This document shows, piece after piece, positions 14,050 to 20,474 of a stretch of DNA of 20,474 nucleotides. Below the pieces are notes generated by a model. It did no database searches. It was not told the DNA's origin and was given only the letters and a program-made list of their open reading frames with translations. The stretch comes from Thiotrichaceae bacterium (GTDB lineage Bacteria > Pseudomonadota > Gammaproteobacteria > Thiotrichales > Thiotrichaceae): contig JALVRY010000044.1 of NCBI GenBank assembly GCA_027024625.1, forward strand, positions 1-20,474, written 5' to 3'. How positions within the stretch are numbered: the stretch's first letter is position 1; the number at the start of each line of letters is the position of its first letter. The translations under genes and the position numbers were made by a program.

Positions 14050-14877
14050 TCAACGCGATGAAAGGTCTTTCTCCCACTTGTATTTATCAATATTTCGTAG
14101 CTGCAATGTAGAGCGTACCCTAATTATGCTTGCAATACTGTAATAAATGATTGCAGGTATAAAATTACGACTAAATAATAGTGATTTCATACTATTAGCA
14201 TAGTTTTTAACCTTTGGTTCTGGGCATAAACCAAGCATTTTTAGTTGCATATTTCCTAAGCGTGCACGTGTTTTTATTTTGATTAAGGAGTAAAGTGTGC
14301 GGGGCGCTTCAATATAAATTTCTGCTCCTTTTATATTGCTAACTTCATGTTCTTTAAATTGGCAGTGTATAAAGCGGTCATCATTGATAATGTTAGGAAA
14401 GTGGCTAAACCGTTTACGACCTTCCTCTGAGACAATAAAGCTACAGGTGGCTATAACACCTGCTTTTATATAAGGGAGCTGTAGCCATATTTTATAATAC
14501 TGCTTAACAAACCAAGATGATTTGGATGTGTTGATGACGGGGGTAGGGGCGACGAGGTGAAGTTGTTTATTTTCATCCATTGCCTGTGTAATGGTTCTGA
14601 TTGCATTTGCTTGTAAGGTGGTGTCTGCATCAAGATAGAAGATGGGAAAACTTGATGCCTTTTTCTCAGCTTCATTGATTGCATTCGTTTTAGAGGGTTT
14701 TTCAATATCTAAACAAATGATATCTGGATAATAGTTGCGGACTATGTCAGCCGTATCATCCGTGCAACCATTGCAGGCAACAATGAGCGTATCGACTCCC
14801 GTTTGGTTAATTAAGCTATCTAAGCAGCGTTTAATAACGGCGGATTCATTATGTGCAGGTACGATAATCGTGGCCAT
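14050..14877 (-). CDS. Family 2 glycosyltransferase
   Basis: A 275-residue GT-A fold glycosyltransferase of family 2 that would add a sugar to the lipid-linked repeat unit on the cytoplasmic face of the inner membrane. The N-terminus VPAHNESAVIKRCLDSL (6-22) and CNGCTDDT (35-42) form the nucleotide-binding start, and DAD at 83-85 is the metal-binding DxD motif. A hydrophobic stretch at about 236-250 may associate with the membrane. It ends in WEKDLSSR, a common way for this family to finish. After the TGA stop the same frame runs on for 54 codons, noted as a finding. Its ATG overlaps the preceding gene's stop by one base (TAATG). Sugar and linkage specificity cannot be assigned. Confidence 0.88.
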   Translation of the reverse strand: MATIIVPAHNESAVIKRCLDSLINQTGVDTLIVACNGCTDDTADIVRNYYPDIICLDIEKPSKTNAINEAEKKASSFPIFYLDADTTLQANAIRTITQAMDENKQLHLVAPTPVINTSKSSWFVKQYYKIWLQLPYIKAGVIATCSFIVSEEGRKRFSHFPNIINDDRFIHCQFKEHEVSNIKGAEIYIEAPRTLYSLIKIKTRARLGNMQLKMLGLCPEPKVKNYANSMKSLLFSRNFIPAIIYYSIASIIRVRSTLQLRNIDKYKWEKDLSSR

Positions 14878-15809
14878 TAATTATATCCTTTTAGCCATTG
14901 TGGTGCCTTTTTAAGGACGATCCACCATTCTTTTCTAAGGACTTTTTTGTTTGGTCTAACTAATGAGGCAAAAGTCGAAAATAGAAGTTTGTTGAGAACA
15001 TAAACAACAAGAAGGATTTTCATGATAAGTCGTTTAATATTGGAATGGTGCTTATTAATGAAGGTTATTTTTCCGCTTAATAAACGAATCATTTTTCCTG
15101 AAAGGTTCTTTTCACTTCCTCCTCCATGATGGATGATTTTTGAATCGGGAGTGATAATAGGCTGATAGCCTAGTTGTTTTGCACGATAGCAATAATCGGC
15201 TTCTTCAGCGTACATAAAGAAGGTGTCATCTAAGCCTTCTAGTTTGTCCCATAGTTGTTTGGATGTTAAAAAGAAACTACCTTGAAGGATATCAACAGTC
15301 TTTTCTCGATCTCGTTTCCAACAGCCATAATTAGCATGATTAAAAAAGCAACTTTGTGAAAAGATTCTATTTAATGCGAATGCACCAAAGAATAGAGTTG
15401 TAATAGTTTCTTCTGCCCATGCATTATGTGTATTAATACTCAAGTCATCATTTAGGGTAATTCCACCCCATATACCGTTACTAGGGTGCTTTTTTGCAAA
15501 TTGTAGTAGTTTATCAATTGCGCCATTTAGCACTAAGGTATCAGGGTTTAGCAGTAAAATATATTCACTTGTTGCGTAACTTGTCGCTAGGTTAACACCA
15601 CCAGCAAACCCTAAATTTCTGTCTGATGTAATGAGTTTTATATCAGGAAAGTTATTTTTAATTTGGATAACTGAATCATCGGATGAGTTATTATCAACAA
15701 CGATAATGGTGAAGTTACTTTGTTGAGTTTGCTCATAAACAGAAGCTAAGGCACGTAGCGTATAATCTACGGTATTGTAAGAAACTAAAATAATATCAAC
15801 AGATTGCAT
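14877..15809 (-). CDS. Family 2 glycosyltransferase (WcaA/rhamnosyltransferase-like)
   Basis: A 310-residue family 2 glycosyltransferase of the group often labelled WcaA- or rhamnosyltransferase-like. VDIILVSYNTVDYTLRALAS (4-23) and VVDNNSSDDS (37-46) form the nucleotide-binding half, RNLGFAGGVNLA (64-75) is a strong subgroup signature, NPDT (88-91) holds the metal-binding aspartate, and FFMYAEEADYCYRAKQLGYQ (197-216) contains the acidic E-x-D catalytic region. A hydrophobic patch near 265-280 may bind membrane. It overlaps both neighbours by one base (TAATG junctions), so three genes are translationally coupled. The donor sugar is not predictable here. Confidence 0.9.
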   Translation of the reverse strand: MQSVDIILVSYNTVDYTLRALASVYEQTQQSNFTIIVVDNNSSDDSVIQIKNNFPDIKLITSDRNLGFAGGVNLATSYATSEYILLLNPDTLVLNGAIDKLLQFAKKHPSNGIWGGITLNDDLSINTHNAWAEETITTLFFGAFALNRIFSQSCFFNHANYGCWKRDREKTVDILQGSFFLTSKQLWDKLEGLDDTFFMYAEEADYCYRAKQLGYQPIITPDSKIIHHGGGSEKNLSGKMIRLLSGKITFINKHHSNIKRLIMKILLVVYVLNKLLFSTFASLVRPNKKVLRKEWWIVLKKAPQWLKGYN

Positions 15810-16261
15810 TATTTACCCGAAAGCATGCCATATTCGATAGTATGGATATCTGATTTAACAATTTTTGCAGGATTACCAGCAACGATACTATTTGATGGAA
15901 CATCTTTAGTAACAACGCTACCTGCTCCAACTATCACATGATTGCCAATGGAGACATTGGGTAAGATAATTGATCCGCAACCAATAAAACAGCATGAGCC
16001 AATTTGTGTGCGTGCTTCATGTCGGCGTGTTGAAAAATCATGGGAGAGAATAATACTATCAAAGGCGATATACGTTTTTTCTCCAATACTCAAGCCTTTA
16101 GGATTGGTTTTATCAATTCTCGCTTTAAAGGAAATTCTTACATCTTTTGCAATATCCATTCCGTAGACAAGGCGATAGTAACCAGTGCGGAAGCGAAGTA
16201 GAGTATTTCTAATGCTAACTAAAAACATAAAAACTGGCTGACTAATAAATCGTGCTCGCAT
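15809..16261 (-). CDS. Hexapeptide-repeat acyltransferase
   Basis: A 150-residue left-handed beta-helix acyltransferase of the kind that O-acetylates sugars using acetyl-CoA (WcaF/WcaB-like). Hexapeptide repeats run from about 38 to 120, for instance IGEKTYIAFDSIIL, then IGSCCFIGCGSIILPNVSIG and NHVIVGAGSVVTKDVP. H74 in ILSHDFS is the candidate catalytic histidine, and AGNPAKIVK (128-136) is the usual C-terminal cap. It follows a 133-base gap after the polymerase gene and has a good AGGAGA ribosome-binding site five bases before ATG 16261. Its stop overlaps the next glycosyltransferase start by one base. With the membrane acyltransferase at 11095-12195 it implies at least two acyl decorations; the acceptor positions are unknown. 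Confidence 0.9.
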   Translation of the reverse strand: MRARFISQPVFMFLVSIRNTLLRFRTGYYRLVYGMDIAKDVRISFKARIDKTNPKGLSIGEKTYIAFDSIILSHDFSTRRHEARTQIGSCCFIGCGSIILPNVSIGNHVIVGAGSVVTKDVPSNSIVAGNPAKIVKSDIHTIEYGMLSGK

Positions 16262-16394
16262 ATGTTCTCCTGTAATAGATGTCTAGCTTATTTCTGCTTC
16301 AATTTAAATTAGTGACTTTATAGATTGAGAAATAGAGCTAGACTTTTTGTTTTTATCCTGAATCAGTGAACTGAATACAGACTAAGGTAAAGAA

Positions 16395-17696
16395 TTAAGT
16401 TTCATCTTTTACTAGTAGCTTATTAGTTCTCGGATAAGCTCCTAGTTGATTTTTCTCTGTAAAATCATCCATGTTTTTATTAACAATATCAGGAAAGCGT
16501 GCCCATGCAATTGCCCCTAAAAAGAAGAAAAACATAGGCTGTAGCTTTCCATAAAAGTCAACAGTAAATCCAATGAGTATCATAGCAGTAAACGCGAGAA
16601 TCCAAGAGGTAATCATCCAACGTGCATAAGAATGATAGAGGTGTAATCGATTTAGAAAGTAAAATACAGCATAAAATGAAGCAAAGAATAAAATAGCACC
16701 AGCAATAATTCCATGTTGTAAAACAAGGAGTAACCAAAAGCTATCAATACTCTCGGTTAGCCATGCAGGGCGATGCCAGTCATGATGTGCGATGCCAAAT
16801 AATAGGTTGTCATTAATATCATGCATTGAATATTTCCACTGCAACATTCGGTAATAACCTGTAATTGGATTGAATGTTAAGTAAGAAACGAGGATACCAA
16901 AAAAGCCGCGATTAGAGAAAATTTGCAGAAACATGGCTCCTGCAATGCCAATAAAACTAAAGGCAAACCAGAAACGTTGAGAGCCATGCCAAAATTTTAC
17001 AACAATGGCTGACATGCCCTGAAATATTAGAGAGAGTAGGGGAGCGGATGAAAGAGTCAGCATCATTGAAGAAAAGAGTACAAAGTTGCTGATAAGATAA
17101 CGCTTTTTAAAGGTAAATAGAGTCAGCAACACCATAAATGGGAAGAATAGGGCAGCAATGGTTCCGTAGAGTATGGGGTGAGAAAATACATTGGTTGCAC
17201 GTAATATGCCTAAACGTACATAGTAGTGAGTATAGAGTCGATAGTCGAGAGAGTCATTTCCCGTAATCATTTTTGCCCATTCGTGTAATATGCGGTGGTG
17301 GTAAAAACTTTCGTAAACACCAAAGCCAAAGAGTAAAACAAGAATACTAATAAAGCCTATGTGTACGTTATAGAAACGCTTTGGTGTCGTGATCCATAAC
17401 TTTGCCAAATAAAATGCCCCCAATGTTTCAATGGCGTAGATACCTGTTGATTCAAATGCTTTTTGCAAATTATGGTTATAAACAAAGCTAGTAAAAGTTA
17501 AGCCTACTAGGGTAAATAGAAGAATATCGAGTAAGTCAGCCTGTTCAAGTAATCGCTTGAAGTTAAGTAAACTATAGACTAGAGCGATAGCTAACACGAT
17601 ACGGTAAGGTTCGATGCGTAAACTTCCTGCCATATAATGAAATTCTACAGGCACGAAGATAGAAAGAACAAAAAGGATGATTAAAATACTAGGCAT
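16395..17696 (-). CDS. Wzy-like polysaccharide polymerase (O-antigen ligase family)
   Basis: A 433-residue integral membrane protein with about ten or more hydrophobic helices. It fits the Wzy/O-antigen ligase superfamily, which polymerises lipid-linked repeat units on the periplasmic face. The family's diagnostic region is at about 276-301: NPITGYYRMLQWKYSM, then INDNLLFG, with R283 and W287 in the expected R-xxx-W spacing and a periplasmic loop holding HHDWHRPAW (304-312). A ligase role is an alternative, but its place beside a Wzx flippase and a chain-length regulator favours polymerase. It starts 11 bases after the flippase stop, so the two are co-transcribed. Sequence conservation in this family is low, so the call leans on topology and context. 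Confidence 0.85.
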   Translation of the reverse strand: MPSILIILFVLSIFVPVEFHYMAGSLRIEPYRIVLAIALVYSLLNFKRLLEQADLLDILLFTLVGLTFTSFVYNHNLQKAFESTGIYAIETLGAFYLAKLWITTPKRFYNVHIGFISILVLLFGFGVYESFYHHRILHEWAKMITGNDSLDYRLYTHYYVRLGILRATNVFSHPILYGTIAALFFPFMVLLTLFTFKKRYLISNFVLFSSMMLTLSSAPLLSLIFQGMSAIVVKFWHGSQRFWFAFSFIGIAGAMFLQIFSNRGFFGILVSYLTFNPITGYYRMLQWKYSMHDINDNLLFGIAHHDWHRPAWLTESIDSFWLLLVLQHGIIAGAILFFASFYAVFYFLNRLHLYHSYARWMITSWILAFTAMILIGFTVDFYGKLQPMFFFFLGAIAWARFPDIVNKNMDDFTEKNQLGAYPRTNKLLVKDET

Positions 17697-17707
17697 GTGT
17701 TTTTATT

Positions 17708-18970
17708 CTACCGCTCTAATAATTTTTTATAATAAAAAACAATGATAACAGAAATTGCAAGAAAACCATTTGCAAGTAATGTTGCAACGGCCGCTCCATT
17801 CATTCCATAAGCTTTTATTAGAAGGACATTACTTACAAGGTTGATCGCCAATGAAAGCACTAAAATTATATTTAGGTAATGAACTTTTTCTCGGATAATA
17901 AACATAAAAGAGAAAGTTAAACTTGTTGCTCGTAGAAATTGAGCTAATAGTAAAATCATTAAGCTAGATTGTGCAGCAACATATTCTTCTCCAAACACAC
18001 TAAGTATAGGTGCTGAAAATAGTGACATTAGGGCAGTAACAGATAAGAGGATGAAAATGACTAATAAAGTTGCTTGCCAAAAGAAAGATTTAAGTTGTAT
18101 TGGAGTTTGCTTGGCGATATTCAATAGGCGGGGGTAGATTGTTGAATCAAGAGCACCGAGAAAAAATAAGCTAACAAATGAAATAGTCGCAGCGGTATTA
18201 AATAAGGCAACATGAGTCGTATCTAAATATAAACCAACCATTAAAGTGTCTGCCCAGAGCATAATAAAGGAGAAAAAAGAAATAGGGGCAAGAGGGAGTG
18301 ACTGCTTTGTCATTTCTCTGATGCTAAGAGAGCCTTCCGTTATTTCTGATTTTTTATCGAAGTGAGGCCAAGTGAGTAGTAAAGAAATAAGACCAGCTCC
18401 AATTAAGGAGATAATATACAACTCGATGAATTGCTGATTTTGTGTAAATTCAGGCCAAAATATTCCAAGTAAAGCAAGAAAGCAGACGGCAGGTAAGGCG
18501 TTTTGCATTAGCACAGAGGTAATTGTGCGTTTTATTGCTTTTAGATAAAACGTATTAATTATCAGTAAGCTAAAGAAGAATAAGCTGACACCTGCCCATA
18601 AAAGGTGATCCAGTGAGATTCTATTATGAAAAAAAGAGCTTCGCATATAAGGTGCTGCAAGTAGCCAAAGAGCAGTTGCAATAAAAGAGGTTGCTACAGT
18701 AATTTTATAGCTATTTTTTAAGAAAGCAGAACGTAGAGCATGTTGACTGTCTTTTATGCTTGCGACTTTCTTTACTAGCAACTGTTCTAAACCAATGCGG
18801 CTAATTAACGAAACTCCTGGAATAAATGTCATTAACAAGAATAAAATCCCCGCTTCTGATACAGCCAAATTACGAGTAATAACATAACGTAAAAGAAAGT
18901 TAAGCCCAACACCAACAAAGCGAGCAATGATTGAGAAGAAACTATGAATCAGCAGTTTGTTATCATTCAT
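17708..18970 (-). CDS. Wzx-type oligosaccharide flippase
   Basis: A 420-residue membrane protein with about twelve to fourteen predicted helices, of the polysaccharide transport (Wzx/RfbX) branch of the MOP exporter superfamily. It would move the undecaprenyl-linked repeat unit to the periplasmic face. The amino end HSFFSIIARFVGVGLNFLLR (9-28), followed by RNLAVSEAGILFLLM, matches the flippase family, and GMNGAAVATLLAN (391-403) is a typical last-helix pattern. Its length suits Wzx proteins. It lies between the PssE gene and the polymerase gene, with short gaps of 18 and 11 bases, so one transcript is likely. Substrate is set by the repeat unit and cannot be deduced. Confidence 0.88.
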   Translation of the reverse strand: MNDNKLLIHSFFSIIARFVGVGLNFLLRYVITRNLAVSEAGILFLLMTFIPGVSLISRIGLEQLLVKKVASIKDSQHALRSAFLKNSYKITVATSFIATALWLLAAPYMRSSFFHNRISLDHLLWAGVSLFFFSLLIINTFYLKAIKRTITSVLMQNALPAVCFLALLGIFWPEFTQNQQFIELYIISLIGAGLISLLLTWPHFDKKSEITEGSLSIREMTKQSLPLAPISFFSFIMLWADTLMVGLYLDTTHVALFNTAATISFVSLFFLGALDSTIYPRLLNIAKQTPIQLKSFFWQATLLVIFILLSVTALMSLFSAPILSVFGEEYVAAQSSLMILLLAQFLRATSLTFSFMFIIREKVHYLNIILVLSLAINLVSNVLLIKAYGMNGAAVATLLANGFLAISVIIVFYYKKLLER

Positions 18971-18988
18971 TGAATAGCCTTATAATTC

Positions 18989-19456
18989 TCATAACTGTGA
19001 CTGTATAAACTGGATAAGTTCATTACGTCGGTTATTATCAGAAAATTTAGGTTTTACTAGGGTGTGATATTGATCGAGTAGTGCAACGAGAGCCTCGTTT
19101 GTTGGTGCTGTGTAGACTCCAGTAAGTTTGCCCATCCATTTTAGCCCATCGGCTTGATGATCATTACGGTGTTCGCCAAGTTTGTATTGACGGTTCATAA
19201 CAATGATGGGTACCTCTTTTTCACTTGCTGTGATGATATTTCCCATTCCTGCATGTGCAATAACTAATGAAGCTTGTTCTACTTTTTGATTATAAACTTC
19301 ACTATCGATAAATCGCTCCCACTGCATGTGTTCTGGTATATATTTACCATCAGCAATTTGTGCAAATGCGGTTTCATTGTGTTCTCCAACCCATTCATCA
19401 ACTGCCTTAATGAGTCGATCGAAAGGAAACTGTGTGCCAACGGCAACGAAGATCAT
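18989..19456 (-). CDS. PssE-like (Alg13-type) glycosyltransferase catalytic subunit
   Basis: A 155-residue GT28 C-terminal domain protein like bacterial PssE/EpsF and eukaryotic Alg13: the half of a split glycosyltransferase that binds the nucleotide sugar and works only with its membrane partner. The start VAVGTQFPFDRLIKAVDEW (4-22) and the motif AHAGMGN (67-73, H68 with two glycines) are clear family signatures, followed by VPIIVMNRQYKLGEHRNDHQ (82-101) for donor binding. It overlaps the PssD gene by four bases (ATGA, 19453-19456), so the two subunits are translationally coupled. Such pairs often add the second sugar to the lipid-linked primer in exopolysaccharide clusters; in this operon that step would follow the WcaJ product. 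The donor is not determined. Confidence 0.92.
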   Translation of the reverse strand: MIFVAVGTQFPFDRLIKAVDEWVGEHNETAFAQIADGKYIPEHMQWERFIDSEVYNQKVEQASLVIAHAGMGNIITASEKEVPIIVMNRQYKLGEHRNDHQADGLKWMGKLTGVYTAPTNEALVALLDQYHTLVKPKFSDNNRRNELIQFIQSQL

Positions 19457-19905
19457 AAAATGGCTCCTTTATACTGAGCTTTATCATCTTCTAAATACTC
19501 CCATTGGGTTAAAAAAGTATTCACATGCTTCTTAATCATTCGACCTGAGCGTGAAATTTGTCGAACATTTGCAATGCTGTCGACCCATATCGTGTTGATG
19601 CGCAAGAACTTGGCGATTAGCATAGTAACAACACCCGGTGCGGCTCCTGTTGATATAACAGTATCAGGGCGTTCCTTTAACAAAATATATAAGACTTGAA
19701 ATGCGCAAGGGATTAGCATGAGTTTGTTGTCTGCACTGACATCAACGATATTGTAGAGTTTCTTTTCTTGTTTTGCCTTAAATAGTGATGCAGGCACAGC
19801 ATAGACAATATTGTGAGCTTGTTGTTTTAACAGGCCATCACATATTTTGTTGAGCTGTATCCAATGTCCACCAGGGGAAGAGATGGCGAGTATTTTTTTT
19901 TGCAT
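19453..19905 (-). CDS. PssD-like (Alg14-type) membrane subunit of the split glycosyltransferase
   Basis: A 150-residue Alg14/PssD-family protein, the acceptor-binding and membrane-recruiting half that pairs with PssE. SSPGGHW (9-15) is the characteristic N-terminal motif, and STGAAPGV (85-92) followed by IWVDSIANV (106-114) is the conserved central region. A hydrophobic stretch around 62-77 may be the membrane-contact surface; there is no separate N-terminal membrane anchor as in many Alg14 proteins. The next gene overlaps its end by four bases. A 54-base gap separates it from the methyltransferase gene upstream. The call is secure as a family and from the adjacent PssE gene. Confidence 0.92.
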   Translation of the reverse strand: MQKKILAISSPGGHWIQLNKICDGLLKQQAHNIVYAVPASLFKAKQEKKLYNIVDVSADNKLMLIPCAFQVLYILLKERPDTVISTGAAPGVVTMLIAKFLRINTIWVDSIANVRQISRSGRMIKKHVNTFLTQWEYLEDDKAQYKGAIL

Positions 19906-19959
19906 ACGATGTCGTTCATTTTAAAGCGTTTGATGGCTAACAGATCTTGCACTTTTACT

Positions 19960-20474
19960 TTATGTAATCTTCCTAAGATAAAATGCAGCTTGATCACCTT
20001 GATCATGTGAATTTAATTCTTTTGCACGTTTTTCGAAGGCTTTTATTTCTTTCTTTGTAAAAATAGAATGTTCAATGCCTTCAGCATAAGATCGTTTGTC
20101 TCGTAACGGAATGTCCTGCTTGTATTGTTCACTTCCCCAAAACTGTAGTGCATTTGAGTCGTAGATTACATGTTCCAATTTGTAGCCATTATTTTCTGCC
20201 AGTTGACGCATACTTTCAACCGAGTGTAAGAATAGGTGTCGAGGAGCATCAAGTTGCACCCAATCTATACCGTAGTGTACCCATGCATAGGATGATACGG
20301 TTGGTATTCGAATAAGGCACTGCCCATTTACATCTAATAAATCATGCGCTTTTTGTAGCACTTCGGATTGATCATATACATGTTCAAATGAGTGGTGGAA
20401 CATTATTAAATCCCACTTTCCACTTGCTTCATGTATGGACTTTTTCTCTATCACTAGCCCATTGTCGTATGTAA
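19960..20474 (-). CDS. SAM-dependent methyltransferase, C-terminal part (5' end outside window)
   Basis: The C-terminal 171 codons of a class I methyltransferase; the frame is open to the right edge, so the GTG at 20454 is internal and the true start lies beyond 20474. WDLIMFHHSFEHV followed by a helix and DLLDVNGQCLIRIP is the post-motif I to motif III part of the Rossmann fold, resembling type 11/12 methyltransferases. DAPRHLFLHSVESM is a common downstream block in the sugar- or lipid-modifying group. The SAM-binding glycine-rich loop is off the window. It precedes the PssD gene on the same strand, so it probably methylates a sugar of the repeat unit, but the target is unknown. Confidence 0.85.
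   Translation of the reverse strand, partial: TYDNGLVIEKKSIHEASGKWDLIMFHHSFEHVYDQSEVLQKAHDLLDVNGQCLIRIPTVSSYAWVHYGIDWVQLDAPRHLFLHSVESMRQLAENNGYKLEHVIYDSNALQFWGSEQYKQDIPLRDKRSYAEGIEHSIFTKKEIKAFEKRAKELNSHDQGDQAAFYLRKIT

Noticed and set aside
14466..14705. 79-codon - strand frame within a GT2 gene
   Set aside because: It is an out-of-frame reading of the glycosyltransferase, low in complexity and without motifs.
16281..16343. 8-bp inverted repeat GTCTAGCT/AGCTAGAC in the gap after the acyltransferase start
   Set aside because: The arms are 47 bases apart and the T-run lies on the wrong strand for the operon, so I do not call a terminator.
20452..20454. GTG as start of the methyltransferase
   Set aside because: The frame stays open to the window edge and the missing residues should hold the SAM-binding loop, so the gene begins outside the window.
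1..20474. CRISPR array, toxin-antitoxin pair, defence system or intact insertion sequence
   Set aside because: I saw no regularly spaced repeats of CRISPR type, no transposase and no recognisable defence genes; the only mobile trace is the integrase remnant.

Overview
The window reads as chromosome of an AT-rich gammaproteobacterium. This rests on an aroK-aroB pair, a feoA-feoB-feoC operon with a cysteine-bearing FeoC, a gammaproteobacterial-style tRNA-Val(GAC) and a Wzx/Wzy-type exopolysaccharide cluster. I cannot name a genus from the sequence.

Positions 1-3096 (+ strand) hold the 3' end of shikimate kinase, aroB, and a tightly coupled pair: a DOMON-like carbohydrate-binding-type protein and a DUF1343/NamZ-family protein without a signal peptide. 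Positions 3097-3483 are an eroded integration site: a tRNA-Val(GAC) on the - strand, three copies of an 8-base repeat just beyond its 3' end, and a 59-codon remnant of the N-terminus of a P4-type tyrosine integrase on the - strand. Positions 3586-5256 (-) encode a secreted protein that looks like a clan GH-A glycoside hydrolase, with two candidate catalytic glutamates and no function I can name. A 487-base intergenic region follows; its right half carries two nearly identical Fur-box-like palindromes upstream of feoA-feoB-feoC (5744-8551, +), a ferrous iron uptake operon.

A perfect 20-bp hairpin (8594-8645) separates feoC from a convergent run of - strand genes that fills the rest of the window (8657-20474). 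In order of transcription, from high to low coordinate, they are: a SAM methyltransferase (cut by the window edge), the split Alg14/Alg13-like glycosyltransferase PssD/PssE, a Wzx-type flippase, a Wzy-type polymerase, a hexapeptide-repeat acyltransferase, two GT2 glycosyltransferases, a WcaJ-type priming phosphoglycosyl transferase, a membrane O-acyltransferase, a Wzc-like chain-length regulator/tyrosine autokinase and a small CopD-domain membrane protein. Together they can load the first sugar on undecaprenyl phosphate, extend and decorate the repeat unit, flip it, polymerise it and control chain length. The outer-membrane exporter (Wza-like) is not in the window and probably lies upstream of 20474.

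The best leads are the integrase remnant with its repeats at tRNA-Val, the uncharacterised GH-A-like protein, the apparently cytoplasmic NamZ with its DOMON-like partner, a perfect 14-bp hairpin inside the polysaccharide operon, and a long in-frame open stretch beyond the stop of one glycosyltransferase. None amounts to proof of a new system.
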